Origin: Chitinophagales bacterium
Lineage (GTDB): Bacteria; Bacteroidota; Bacteroidia; Chitinophagales; UBA10324
Assembly: GCA_025056305.1 (NCBI GenBank)
Contig: JANWWJ010000044.1
Coordinates: 1-64,000, forward strand
DNA length: 64,000 nucleotides
Direction: 5' to 3'
The notes below the pieces were generated by a model, which was not told the DNA's origin, ran no database searches, and was given only the letters and a program-made list of their open reading frames with translations. The first letter of the stretch is position 1. The number at the start of each line of letters is the position of its first letter. This document shows, piece by piece, positions 18,687 to 28,250 of the stretch. A program made the translations under genes and the position numbers.

Positions 18687-19673
18687 GTGAATCAACTCGA
18701 AACGCTTCGCGGTCCGGCAGCAAAACAACATTTTGCCAGTCTCTTGCCAACTGATGCTCCCGTTTTTCATCAACCCTGGTGGCTGCAGACTTGTTGTGGC
18801 GATGCTTGGGACGTCATCATTCTCTTGAAAAATCAAAAGCTTCAAGCCTATTTCGTTTATGCTTTCCGACCGACACTCTGGGGGCGCAGCATCATCATGC
18901 CTTCACTAACTCCCTATCTTGGCCCTTATCTGGTGCTGGAATCCAAAGATTCCCGAATCCGCCAACAAGAAGAGCTCATGCTGCTCGAACAGCTGGTAAA
19001 ATGCCTTCCTTCCTTTGTTCGATTTGAATCGAGGTGGTACCCACGATATCTAAACTGGCTTCCGTTTTATTGGAAAAAATTTCTCCAACAAACGCGTTAT
19101 ACCCATATCATCAACATTCCCTCCGATGCAAATCAGCTGCGTCAGACTTTTAGTGAAAAGATTAATCGCGAAATCAATAAAGGTGAAAAAAAATACCGGG
19201 TAGTAGAGGCCAGCCATACAGAAAATCTTTATGGATTTACCAAAGCAACCTTTGACCAAAAAGGCATCAACCTCAATTTCACCGCCCCATACGTGGAGCG
19301 CCTTTACCAGAGCTGCATGCAGCACCGTGCCGGCAGACTTTGGCACGCTGTTGACGACCACGGCCGCGTAGGGGCAGCTCTTTTCGTCGTTTGGGATACC
19401 ACCACGGCTTACTACCTGCTGGGTGCTCGTGCGCCCGAAACCGGAAATACTGGCGCTTTAACGTTTCTATTCTGGCATTGCTTTAAACAACTACAAGGCC
19501 AGGTATCGGTGTTTGACTTTGAAGGTTCCATGGTTCCTGGCATAGGAAGATATTTTCGCTCTTTCGGAGCCCATTACGTTCCATACGTCAGCATCCGAAA
19601 GACCAGCTCATGGCCGCTTCGCCTCTACGACGCCCTGCGCTATCTACTCAAGGGAAAACTATTTGACTTTTGA
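18687..19673 (+). CDS. FemAB-like GNAT acyltransferase
   Basis: 328 residues. It resembles the GNAT/FemAB (PF13480-type) proteins found in polysaccharide loci: a basic N-R-E-I-x-K helix near residue 160, a GxxxAALFVVWD beta-strand segment and a C-terminal FDFEGSMVPGIGRYFRSFGA block typical of the family. FemAB enzymes transfer amino acids from aminoacyl-tRNA or other acyl groups to cell-wall or glycan amines; here a glycan substrate is inferred from the neighbours. The start is GTG at 18687. Its 3' end overlaps the following convergent gene by 15 bases. Confidence 0.75.
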   Translation: MNQLETLRGPAAKQHFASLLPTDAPVFHQPWWLQTCCGDAWDVIILLKNQKLQAYFVYAFRPTLWGRSIIMPSLTPYLGPYLVLESKDSRIRQQEELMLLEQLVKCLPSFVRFESRWYPRYLNWLPFYWKKFLQQTRYTHIINIPSDANQLRQTFSEKINREINKGEKKYRVVEASHTENLYGFTKATFDQKGINLNFTAPYVERLYQSCMQHRAGRLWHAVDDHGRVGAALFVVWDTTTAYYLLGARAPETGNTGALTFLFWHCFKQLQGQVSVFDFEGSMVPGIGRYFRSFGAHYVPYVSIRKTSSWPLRLYDALRYLLKGKLFDF

Positions 19674-20963
19674 GGGCATAACCTTCGTCGCTAAAGCCAA
19701 AAGCGCCTGGGCGAACCGGCGATGATTGTCCTCGGCCTGAAAATAGCTTTGCCAATGCGCCACTGCTTTTTGCCGCATGGCTTGCTGCTGCTCATTGCTA
19801 AGCATAAAGAATTTTTCGATACAACGAGCCACTTCTGCCGGCGAAGGATTCGGCGCCAACAAAAAGCCATTTTCGCCATCGCGAATCAGCTCGGGCATGC
19901 CCCCCACGTTTGTGGCAATAACGGGTATGCCCGCTGCCAAGCACTCCATGACGCTGACCGGAATACCTTCGGTGGCACTTAAATGAAGCATGAGGTCAAA
20001 TGGTTCCGTGCGCAGCAGTTGGATGAACTGCGCTCTGGGTAGCCAGCCTAAAAAGTTTAAGGAAATATCAGGGCGTTCGCTGCTGAGCTGATCAACAATT
20101 TTCTTAAGCTTTGGACGCTCGGAGGGCAGATCACCCAAGCACCAATACTCCACATCCTGTAGCGAAACCCGTGCCAGCGCTTCAAGGGCTAAATCATTTC
20201 TTTTTATCGTTGCGTTTTTCCCAACACTGATGAGCCGTCTTTTTCGGCCATGCCCCGCATACTCAGGAGATTGTTTTGCGTCCGGCTTTAATTCAGGACT
20301 ACCTAATCGCGCCACTACATACTTGCCGTCGTCTGTTAGTCCATAGCGATTCAAGCAGTAATTTTTTCCATATTCCGAAATGAAATAAACCGCATCGAGG
20401 GTCGAGAATTTAAACTTTTGAAAAGGGAGATAATGATACCGATGTCGTTCCACATAAATGTCGTAGGCATGAGCCCTGGAAACGCAAAGGGCGGTCTTGT
20501 CGCGTTTGCGTAACAAGGCCAGCGACAATGCCTTGTGGTCAAACCAATAGGAATAATAAATGCGTACAGGTGAATTTGGGAATGCTGCCTTCAGTTCAGA
20601 TAGTTTCTCTAAAACCTGCATGGCCCTTCCCAGGGTTCCTACTGCAATTCGCATGCGCTGCAACAGGAACGAAAAGTTTTTGCTTCGCAAGAGCTGCAAG
20701 AACTCTGTCAGCAGCAATCGTAGGGGTAAGGGTTTGAAGATGCTGGACCAACGCCACGGAAGCATTTCCAAAAAACAAGGCACGACCGTGCAGTTGGTCG
20801 GAACGTTTCTTGTTTGTTCTCTACCTTTGCCTAAAGGTATAACACTTACCTGCTCAAACGCCGAACACAGGAAAGGAAGTTCTTCCTCAAAGTGCTCTTC
20901 GCCCTGATCATAAGGAAAAGTGGTGGTCAGAACAATAAGTACACTGTGTGGTGGCGCGCTCAT
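19659..20963 (-). CDS. Glycosyltransferase family 4 protein
   Basis: 434 residues. GT-B signatures are the C-terminal ATEGIPVSVMECLAAGIPVIATNVGG block and a preceding SVGKNATIKRND-like segment at the start of the second domain. I use the ATG at 20963, where the Rossmann strand (VLIVLTTTFPYDQGEE) begins 8 residues later; the frame is open further upstream but that part would overlap the divergent gene's leader. The convergent overlap with the FemAB-like gene is 15 bases. Its donor and acceptor sugars are unknown. Confidence 0.87.
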   Translation of the reverse strand: MSAPPHSVLIVLTTTFPYDQGEEHFEEELPFLCSAFEQVSVIPLGKGREQTRNVPTNCTVVPCFLEMLPWRWSSIFKPLPLRLLLTEFLQLLRSKNFSFLLQRMRIAVGTLGRAMQVLEKLSELKAAFPNSPVRIYYSYWFDHKALSLALLRKRDKTALCVSRAHAYDIYVERHRYHYLPFQKFKFSTLDAVYFISEYGKNYCLNRYGLTDDGKYVVARLGSPELKPDAKQSPEYAGHGRKRRLISVGKNATIKRNDLALEALARVSLQDVEYWCLGDLPSERPKLKKIVDQLSSERPDISLNFLGWLPRAQFIQLLRTEPFDLMLHLSATEGIPVSVMECLAAGIPVIATNVGGMPELIRDGENGFLLAPNPSPAEVARCIEKFFMLSNEQQQAMRQKAVAHWQSYFQAEDNHRRFAQALLALATKVMPSKVK

Positions 20964-21013
20964 GTCTTGAAGCCAACTAGGAGCAAGCCCTCCATGGCCC
21001 TCAACGGTTGACC

Positions 21014-22336
21014 ATGACAAAGGTCCTAATTCTGAGCTACTTCTTTCCGCCGGCAAATTTGGCAGCCTCCAAGCGACCTGCTTCATGGGCGAAATACCTT
21101 GCTCAATACGGCTTCTATCCCATTTTCGTCACCCGCAGTTGGAATCAATCCTTTTCCAACGCCTATGAACTTTTGCGGCCGGATACAGATGAAATACATC
21201 ATGAAAAAACCGATACTTACGAAGTGTACTACATGCCCTACAAAGGCAACCTTCGGGACCGCCTGCTGACTCGATTCGGGCCCAACCGATTCGTCCTGTT
21301 GCGTCGCTCACTTACGTACCTTGAACACCTATTTCAAAATTTCACCTTAAAACATCTACCGTATTACAACATTTATCAACAAGCTGAGCGTCTGCTTCGC
21401 AACGATCCTTCTATCCGCATTCTGGTAGCCTCGGCCATGCCTTTTTCTTTGTTCGGCATGTGTTATCGCTTACATAAAAAATTCGGCATTCCGTGGATTG
21501 CCGATTACCGGGATGATTGGAATACCACTTCCTGGAAAACGAACTACAATGAAAACAGCATTTTGAGCGGTCGGCTTTCGCTTCCGGTCTATATCTTGAA
21601 ACTCCTGGAAAGTAAAACCGAAAAGCGATGGCTTAGGAGCGCAGCTTTGTTCACGACTGTCTCAAAATATTACGCTTGGAAAATCTCAAATTTCATTTTG
21701 AAGCCTGGTAAAGTCATTTACAACGGTTATGAGGCTGAGCAGTTCCACCCCATACTGGCACCTTTTAACGGTGAGTTAAAAATTACCTATGCAGGAAACT
21801 TATATTTTACTCAGGACGTCAGCATATTAGCGTTGGCGCTCCAAAAAGTCGGCCGTGAGCATCCCGACATTAAGCTCTCCGTTCGGTTTATCGGAACTGG
21901 CTACGACCCAAAGCAAGTGCAGCGATTGCATCAGCTTTTTAAAGAGGTACCGGCACATCTGCTCCTTACCGATTGGCTCAGCCCTTCTGAAGTCGAGCAA
22001 TATCTGGCAGAGTCTCATGTGTTTTTGGCGGTGGCCAACAAAGGCATCAAGGGAGCGTTGTCCAGCAAAATTTTTGTATACATGTCGTATAAAAAGCCCA
22101 TACTGTTATGCCCGCCCGATAACGACGAGCAGGAACAAATTCTGATCGATTCCGGCTTAGGCCTCAGGGCAGCAAACGCAGAAGAAGCAGCAAGGCAACT
22201 TTCAAAGCTGATTTTCGAATTGAAGCAAAACCCTGCCATACAGTTGCCGTACAACGAAGAAGTCATTTGCGCCTATAGCCGGCGACAGCAGGCTTTCCGT
22301 TTTGCTCAGGTCCTGCATTCCGTTCTTCAATCATGA
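21014..22336 (+). CDS. Glycosyltransferase (GT-B, GT4-like)
   Basis: 440 residues. The N-terminus LILSYFFPPANLAASKR matches the Pro-rich donor/acceptor loop of GT4-like enzymes, and the second domain shows ITYAGNLYFTQDVS and a late GALSSKIFVYMSYKKPILLCPP block. A TTG two codons upstream of the chosen ATG (21014) is unlikely to be the start. This gene opens an eight-gene co-directional series running to 29335. Its TGA overlaps the next gene's ATG by 4 bases, so translation is probably coupled. Confidence 0.82.
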   Translation: MTKVLILSYFFPPANLAASKRPASWAKYLAQYGFYPIFVTRSWNQSFSNAYELLRPDTDEIHHEKTDTYEVYYMPYKGNLRDRLLTRFGPNRFVLLRRSLTYLEHLFQNFTLKHLPYYNIYQQAERLLRNDPSIRILVASAMPFSLFGMCYRLHKKFGIPWIADYRDDWNTTSWKTNYNENSILSGRLSLPVYILKLLESKTEKRWLRSAALFTTVSKYYAWKISNFILKPGKVIYNGYEAEQFHPILAPFNGELKITYAGNLYFTQDVSILALALQKVGREHPDIKLSVRFIGTGYDPKQVQRLHQLFKEVPAHLLLTDWLSPSEVEQYLAESHVFLAVANKGIKGALSSKIFVYMSYKKPILLCPPDNDEQEQILIDSGLGLRAANAEEAARQLSKLIFELKQNPAIQLPYNEEVICAYSRRQQAFRFAQVLHSVLQS

Positions 22337-23325
22337 TGACTCGCGTCCTGCGACCAATGGTTGCTGGAGCCTTCTATCGGCTCGGCGTTGCTACGCTCTT
22401 GCGCCTGCAACGAAAAAATACGATCACCCTCCTTTGCTTCCACCGAGTTAATGAAGAAAAGAATTGGGTGTGGCCCGGCTGGTCGTGGAAGCGATTTGAG
22501 CAACTTATTTGCATCCTGCGCAAGAAATATCAGGTGTGCGCGCTGGGCCCCGAATTGTGCCTGGGAAATGGTAATAAGCTGGTCTTAACTTTTGATGATG
22601 GCTATTACGACTTTATCGAATTTGTGTTGCCGGTGCTTAAGAAATATCGCCTGCCTGCCGTTCATCACGTAACCGTGGATTCGGTACTAACGGGCTTGCC
22701 CAATTGGACCTATATGCTGAATCTGGTCGTAGATGACCATCTAAAATCGAAGAGGCGACTGGAAATTGAAGAATTAAAATATTCTTCATTTATTACACCA
22801 AAAAACGCCGAACGAGAAAGCTTGCGCATCTTTCACGGCTTAAAAAAGTTGCCTTATACATCTATTCGGCACATTTTAGAACGACTCATGCACCGCTGCG
22901 TGGGCGACTTGTATTTACCGCGCATGATGCGCCCGAACGATTTGCAAGAGTGCCTTTCCAATGGGGTGGCGATTGGATCCCATGGTTACGACCACCTGGT
23001 GTTGCACGATCAGTTGCCTGCCGATGCTCTGCATCGGGAAATCGTCCAGTCCAAACAAAAACTAGAACAATTAACCGGAACGGTGGTTGAATCGTTTGCT
23101 TTTGTTAACGGCGAATTTTTTCCTCAAGCCATCAAACAATGTCGAGAAGCAGGGTATCAATACCTGTTGACCACGCTTTACGGCTTTGCTCGTTGTTCAT
23201 CGCCAGCAAAGACCCTTCCTGAGCTGTTGCCGCGCCTGCAAGTGCCCCCCTACAGCATCGCCGAAACCCTCTTATACATCGAGGGTTTTCATCAACTTGT
23301 GTCCAGATATGTCCGAGCCCGTTAA
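22333..23325 (+). CDS. Polysaccharide deacetylase (NodB/CE4 family)
   Basis: 330 residues. The NodB domain begins with a FHRV segment; TFDDG (about 86-90) holds the two Asp of motif 1 and SHGYDH (about 216-221) the metal-binding His of motif 2. CE4 enzymes remove N- or O-acetyl groups from glycans such as poly-N-acetylglucosamine. No clear signal peptide is seen, so it may act on lipid-linked or cytoplasmic intermediates. It overlaps the preceding gene by 4 bases and the following methyltransferase by 17. Confidence 0.88.
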   Translation: MMTRVLRPMVAGAFYRLGVATLLRLQRKNTITLLCFHRVNEEKNWVWPGWSWKRFEQLICILRKKYQVCALGPELCLGNGNKLVLTFDDGYYDFIEFVLPVLKKYRLPAVHHVTVDSVLTGLPNWTYMLNLVVDDHLKSKRRLEIEELKYSSFITPKNAERESLRIFHGLKKLPYTSIRHILERLMHRCVGDLYLPRMMRPNDLQECLSNGVAIGSHGYDHLVLHDQLPADALHREIVQSKQKLEQLTGTVVESFAFVNGEFFPQAIKQCREAGYQYLLTTLYGFARCSSPAKTLPELLPRLQVPPYSIAETLLYIEGFHQLVSRYVRAR

Positions 23326-24073
23326 TCCCTACCAAAAGCCTGAAGTGGTCCGCCACTATGGTAAACTGCGGCATTTGTTTGCCGCCGAACGCCATTTTCT
23401 TGAGCGCCACAAGGATCGTCTTGAAAAATTCATGCTGCTGGACGTGGGCATTGGAGCGGGGCGCACCACACGCCATTTTGCTCCCCTCGTCCGGCACTAT
23501 GTAGGCATAGACTATGCCAAGCCCATGATTCAATGGTGTCAAAATCATTTACCCCAATGGGACCATGTCACTCTTCAGGTGATGGATGCCCGACAGCTCC
23601 AGTTTGCCGACGCTGCTTTTGATGTGGTCCTGTTTAGCTTCAACGGCATCGATTGCGTCTCTTATCAAGATCGCGAGAAGATACTCAAGGAATTTTATCG
23701 TGTTTTGAAGCCCGGCGGTATGCTTCTTTTCTCCTTTCACAACGCAAACAGCATTCAACGACTTTATGCCTTGCAATGGCCACGCAATCCCTTCAAGTGG
23801 TGCTGGGAGCTACGCCGGCGCAGACAACTGTATCAGCGAAACGGACCGTGGCAACACTATGTAGATAAACAATTTTTTCATATTTACGATGGCTCGGATG
23901 ATTTTGCAACGTTGGTTTGTTACGTCAAGCCGGAGGTGCAATGGGCCGATTTGCGCAAAATCGGATTCACGGCCCTTCGCGCATATAATTTGGAAACCGG
24001 CCAACCTATAGCTGAGGAGGCGCTTCCCACGGCTTCGGATCAGTGGATTTTTGTTGTTGCACAGAAGCCATGA
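23309..24073 (+). CDS. Class I SAM-dependent methyltransferase
   Basis: 254 residues when started at the ATG 23309 (MSEPVNPYQKP), which is where homologues of this type begin; the frame stays open further upstream inside the deacetylase gene. Motif I is LLDVGIGAGRTT (about 43-54), followed by a GIDYAKPMI acidic loop and a VVLFSFNGIDC motif. It would methylate a sugar or lipid intermediate of the glycan locus, but the acceptor is not deducible. Its stop overlaps the next start by 4 bases. Confidence 0.87.
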   Translation: MSEPVNPYQKPEVVRHYGKLRHLFAAERHFLERHKDRLEKFMLLDVGIGAGRTTRHFAPLVRHYVGIDYAKPMIQWCQNHLPQWDHVTLQVMDARQLQFADAAFDVVLFSFNGIDCVSYQDREKILKEFYRVLKPGGMLLFSFHNANSIQRLYALQWPRNPFKWCWELRRRRQLYQRNGPWQHYVDKQFFHIYDGSDDFATLVCYVKPEVQWADLRKIGFTALRAYNLETGQPIAEEALPTASDQWIFVVAQKP

Positions 24074-25104
24074 GCCGGTTTCAGGTTCTGCCGGATCCCC
24101 CATTAAATCTTTTGCTCGATTGCTATGACCAACATCCTGATGCTTATCTGCATCAATGGCCTTTATTGCCGGCCGACTCTGCCCGTCGTGCTTATGCTTT
24201 TCTGGACACCGACAACCAGCTTATGGGTTATGTGCTGGCCGATGCGAAACCGCTGCGAGCGCTGCATGTGGCTTTTGGACCCGTCGGCATTCCGCCAAAC
24301 CAATATGAAGAGTTCTTTCATGCCTGGCTTCCTGTTCTGCAACGCCAGCGGTGGTGGCGGCTTTCGGTGCAATTGCCGCTGGTTTTAGAGGGAGCTGGGC
24401 TTCCTCAACCGACGTTCTGCTTTTCCGGCGTTCCTTGCCGGACCTCCGACCGAGTGCTTAATTGGGCCACCTGGGTTGTCTCCTTACATAACGACGAAAA
24501 CAGAATGTTACATGCCTATTCAGCACATCATCGGCGCAACATCCGCAAAGCATGGCAGCTGGGATTATACACCCAAACCCTGACCAATCAACAACAGATA
24601 CTGCAGTTGGTTAAATTATATAAAAAGCTATACAAATGGCGCCGATTGCAGACAAAAGAACAGTTGGTTTGCCGACAACTGCTCGCTATTCATGACTACT
24701 TTTTTGCCACAGCCAAGGGGTTTATTCTCGGTATTTTTCATCAAGAACAACTTTTGGGTGGCGTGGTTGTTGCCTTACGGGCTCAATCGGCATTTTATCA
24801 CTTCGGCGTCACTGACCCTGAGATGCGGCCATGGCCATTGGCTCATTTGTTATTCCACCACGCATTTTTAAAAGCTGCATCTATGGGCTTGCAAACGTTT
24901 GACTTTGGGGGCTATGATCAGCAGGCCAGACCGGGCAGCCAAACCTTTGCCATCAACCGGTTCAAAGAAGGTTTTGGAGGTAGCTTAGTGACGTATGTAC
25001 CCCAGCTAATTTTTGACTTAAGTCATTTCGGATCGTACCTTACCGATGCGGCGTTACTGCTGCGCCACTGGCTTCGCCAGGCGATTGCCGTACCATCTTT
25101 TTAA
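24070..25104 (+). CDS. FemAB-like GNAT acyltransferase (second copy)
   Basis: 344 residues from the ATG at 24070. The HHRRNIRKAWQLGL segment is the FemAB-type signature (NIRKAxKxGL), and GGVVVALR plus FDFGGYD form the C-terminal acyl-CoA or tRNA-binding half. It is only distantly similar to the gene at 18687, so the two are not a recent duplication. Members of this group in polysaccharide loci are thought to acylate or aminoacylate sugars. It starts within the previous stop (ATGA) and is followed by 93 bases before asnB. Confidence 0.78.
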   Translation: MSRFQVLPDPPLNLLLDCYDQHPDAYLHQWPLLPADSARRAYAFLDTDNQLMGYVLADAKPLRALHVAFGPVGIPPNQYEEFFHAWLPVLQRQRWWRLSVQLPLVLEGAGLPQPTFCFSGVPCRTSDRVLNWATWVVSLHNDENRMLHAYSAHHRRNIRKAWQLGLYTQTLTNQQQILQLVKLYKKLYKWRRLQTKEQLVCRQLLAIHDYFFATAKGFILGIFHQEQLLGGVVVALRAQSAFYHFGVTDPEMRPWPLAHLLFHHAFLKAASMGLQTFDFGGYDQQARPGSQTFAINRFKEGFGGSLVTYVPQLIFDLSHFGSYLTDAALLLRHWLRQAIAVPSF

Positions 25105-25197
25105 ATCAGGAATTTGAATGGATGGATGCGGCCTTTTTCAGGATTGCCGCTGGCTGAATGGGAGCCAAGTAAACCCTTACATTAGCCAGACACGAGT

Positions 25198-27036
25198 ATG
25201 TGCGGCATTGCCGGCTATTATGGCTTGGATGGGTCGGCTTCACGTTGGCTGCCCGAAATGGCTCGCGTGCTGGCTCACCGCGGGCCCGACGCCGAGGGAT
25301 TTTTTCATACCGACTGTGCAGGGTTTGCCCACCGCCGGCTTTCCATCATTGATTTGTCGGAACGCGCCAACCAACCGATGCATTCGGCCGATGGGCGCTG
25401 GACGGTCATGTTCAATGGCGAGCTTTTTAACTTCCGCGATGTTGCCTCCGAACTGCGGATCAAACTAAAGACTTCCAGCGATACGGAAGTGCTGGCCGAA
25501 AGCTTTGCCCGTGAAGGGATCGATGCAATCCATCGCTTCAACGGCATGTTTGCCATTGCCGCATTCGACCATCATACGAAAAAACTATATCTGATCCGCG
25601 ATCGCTTGGGTGTAAAACCCTTGTTTTATTGCCACATTCCTCCCGCCTGGTTTTTTGCCAGTGAAATCAAGGCGCTCATACATGTCGCCCCTATTCGCAG
25701 GCAGCTCGAGTTAGATCCCATCGCTCTGTCCTTCTACCTGCGTTTGGGCTACATACCGGCACCATATACCATCTGGAAATGCATACGCAAGTTTCCCGCC
25801 GGCCATTACTTGGAACTGGACGGATCACAACACCGTTGGAAGTGTTATTGGGAAGCCGCCGACCAGATCAGAAACCCAACTTCCGAACCGCAGGCAGTTC
25901 TTGTGGACCAGTTGGACGCACTGCTAAACAGTTCGGTTCAGTACCGCATGATCAGTGATGTGCCCTATGGCATTTTTTTCAGCGGCGGTATCGATTCTAC
26001 GTTGATTGCAGCCATAGCCCAGAAGCATGCCTCAGCACCTATTAAAACATTTACTATAGGTTTTGATGCCGCAACACACAATGAAGCCAAATATGCCGAG
26101 CATGTGGCCCGCTATTTAGGTACCGACCACCATAGCGAATATCTGACCGAAGCACAGGCCCGGCAACTTTTTCCCGAAGTTCTGGATTTGTTCGACGAAC
26201 CTTTTGCCGACTCTTCAGCCTTGCCCACCTATCTGGTAGCCCGGCTTGCGCGCCGACATGTTAAAATGGTGCTCAGCGGCGATGGAGGCGATGAACTGTT
26301 TCTGGGTTATGGCATGTACCGCTGGGTCAAGCGCCTCCATCATCCCCTGATTCGCGCCTTAAGACAGCCGCTGGCTGCGGTGCTCCCTTTACTGGGCGAT
26401 CGCTATCGGCGCGCCGCTCACTTGTTTGCCGATACCCGCCATCTGCATGAACATATTTTTTCTCAGGAACAATATTTTTTCACCGAACACGAGGCCGCTC
26501 AACTTTTGGGGCCGCTCTATGTAGATCACCATCTTCCATTGCCGCGTGCGGCGGCGCGAAAACTTTCTGCCGTCGAACATCAGGCATTGTTTGATTTAAC
26601 TTATTACCTGCGCGATGATTTATTGGTTAAAGTTGACCGCACCACTATGGCTGTAGGCCTGGAATGCCGCACGCCTTTTCTGGATTACCGACTGGCGACC
26701 TTTGCGCTCAACCTGCCTGAATCGCTTCGAATGAGAAATGGTAATCTAAAAGTTATATTAAGACATCTGTTAAAAAAATATGTTCCGCCTTCATTGACCG
26801 AACGTCCGAAGCAGGGCTTTAGCGTGCCGTTATTGTCCTGGCTGCGCAACGGACTGGCGGATCTGGTGCAACTTTATCTGTCGCCCGACGCCATCCAAAA
26901 AGGGGGGGTGTTAGAAAATGCCTATGTGGCCGATTTATTGAAGCGCTTTGAGCAGGGGCATTTCTACCTTCACCAGCGCCTATGGAACCTTGCGGTGTTG
27001 CAGCGGTGGCTCCTGAAGAGCCAAAAAAAATTATGA
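25198..27036 (+). CDS. asnB: Asparagine synthase (glutamine-hydrolysing) family amidotransferase
   Basis: 612 residues. Cys2 (MCGIAGYYG) is the glutaminase nucleophile after removal of Met; the synthase domain has the PP-loop FSGGIDST (about 261-268), a SGDGGDELFLGY segment and the LVKVDRTTM block. True AsnB makes asparagine from aspartate, ATP and glutamine. Inside polysaccharide loci, members of this family often amidate uronic acids or other sugar carboxylates, and that role is equally likely here. It overlaps the following glycosyltransferase by 4 bases (ATGA). Confidence 0.88.
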   Translation: MCGIAGYYGLDGSASRWLPEMARVLAHRGPDAEGFFHTDCAGFAHRRLSIIDLSERANQPMHSADGRWTVMFNGELFNFRDVASELRIKLKTSSDTEVLAESFAREGIDAIHRFNGMFAIAAFDHHTKKLYLIRDRLGVKPLFYCHIPPAWFFASEIKALIHVAPIRRQLELDPIALSFYLRLGYIPAPYTIWKCIRKFPAGHYLELDGSQHRWKCYWEAADQIRNPTSEPQAVLVDQLDALLNSSVQYRMISDVPYGIFFSGGIDSTLIAAIAQKHASAPIKTFTIGFDAATHNEAKYAEHVARYLGTDHHSEYLTEAQARQLFPEVLDLFDEPFADSSALPTYLVARLARRHVKMVLSGDGGDELFLGYGMYRWVKRLHHPLIRALRQPLAAVLPLLGDRYRRAAHLFADTRHLHEHIFSQEQYFFTEHEAAQLLGPLYVDHHLPLPRAAARKLSAVEHQALFDLTYYLRDDLLVKVDRTTMAVGLECRTPFLDYRLATFALNLPESLRMRNGNLKVILRHLLKKYVPPSLTERPKQGFSVPLLSWLRNGLADLVQLYLSPDAIQKGGVLENAYVADLLKRFEQGHFYLHQRLWNLAVLQRWLLKSQKKL

Positions 27037-28250
27037 AAAAAATTCTTTATCTATCTTACGATGGGCTTACCGACCCCCTGGGCCGCTCCCAAATCATTCC
27101 CTGCTTAACAGGGCTGGCACAACGGGGTTATGACATAACCATCATCAGTGCGGAAAAGCCTTCGTCTTATGCTGTATATCAGGATCGTGTTCAGAACCTG
27201 CTTGCGCAGCACGCCGTTCGGTGGGTGCCCTTGTTTTACCAAAATAAGCCTAAAGGCTTGGCCAGTCTGGCCACTCTCTACATGCTTTACAAAGCTGCCC
27301 GCAGGGTCTGTGTCACCTCTCGCCCCAACATCATACATGGCCGCAGCTATCCTGCGACCTATGTCGGCATGCTGTTGAAAAAACAGTTCCGCATGCCCCT
27401 TGTTTTTGATATGAAAGGATTCTGGGTTGATGAACGTGTCGATGGAAACATTTGGGACTTACGCTGGCCTCATTACCGTTGGGCATACGCCTGGGGTAAA
27501 CGCCAAGAGCGCGCCATGCTCTCCCAAGCTGATGCGGTGGTAAGCGTTTCGCAAAAGGCCATACCCGTGCTTCTGTCGTGGCGGATCCCAGGCCTAACGG
27601 AGGACAAAATTTTTGTCGTTTGTTCTACGGCTGATTTCAATCATTTTAAACCCGTTTATAATGCCCAAACTGTGCATCAACGAAAACACGAGTTAAACAT
27701 TCCCGCGCAGCATAAGATCGTGATCTACGTCGGTTCGCTTTCCACATGGTATCTTCCCGAACAGATGCTGCTTTTTTTCAAAATTCTATTGCAGCATCAG
27801 CCCGATTGGACGTTTCTCTTTGTAACCCAAGAACCACCGTCGTTGATCATGCACCATGCTGCACGTTTGAATATCGAGCCCTCTCGCCTAAAAATCATTT
27901 CTGCTTCTTACGATGAGGTGCCCTGCTGGTTCAACATCGCCGATCTGTCCCTGTTTTTCATCAAGCCGTCTTTTTCTAAAATCGCTTCTGCGCCCACCAA
28001 GCTGGCGGAATCGCTCAGCATGGGGCTGCCGGTAATCTGCAACGATATCGGTGACGTTCGGCAAATCGTGGAATCATGGGGCGTAGGTTACGTATTCAAG
28101 GAACTCTCGGAATCCACTTTTCGCTCTGCCGTACAGCAGATTGACCGGTTACTCTCCTTGGACCACGACTATATCCGCCAACGTGCCTTCAATACCATGC
28201 ATGTAAGCGCAGCCGTTGCACATTATCACCACATTTATCAAAAATTATGA
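27033..28250 (+). CDS. Glycosyltransferase family 4 protein
   Basis: 405 residues from the ATG at 27033. The N-terminal LYLSYDGLTDPLGRSQ loop and a second domain beginning IVIYVGSLSTWY, with APTKLAESLSMGLPVICND near the C-terminus, are typical of GT4 enzymes. Upstream in-frame codons lie inside asnB, so the ATGA overlap start is preferred. Sugar specificity is unknown. Confidence 0.87.
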   Translation: MKKILYLSYDGLTDPLGRSQIIPCLTGLAQRGYDITIISAEKPSSYAVYQDRVQNLLAQHAVRWVPLFYQNKPKGLASLATLYMLYKAARRVCVTSRPNIIHGRSYPATYVGMLLKKQFRMPLVFDMKGFWVDERVDGNIWDLRWPHYRWAYAWGKRQERAMLSQADAVVSVSQKAIPVLLSWRIPGLTEDKIFVVCSTADFNHFKPVYNAQTVHQRKHELNIPAQHKIVIYVGSLSTWYLPEQMLLFFKILLQHQPDWTFLFVTQEPPSLIMHHAARLNIEPSRLKIISASYDEVPCWFNIADLSLFFIKPSFSKIASAPTKLAESLSMGLPVICNDIGDVRQIVESWGVGYVFKELSESTFRSAVQQIDRLLSLDHDYIRQRAFNTMHVSAAVAHYHHIYQKL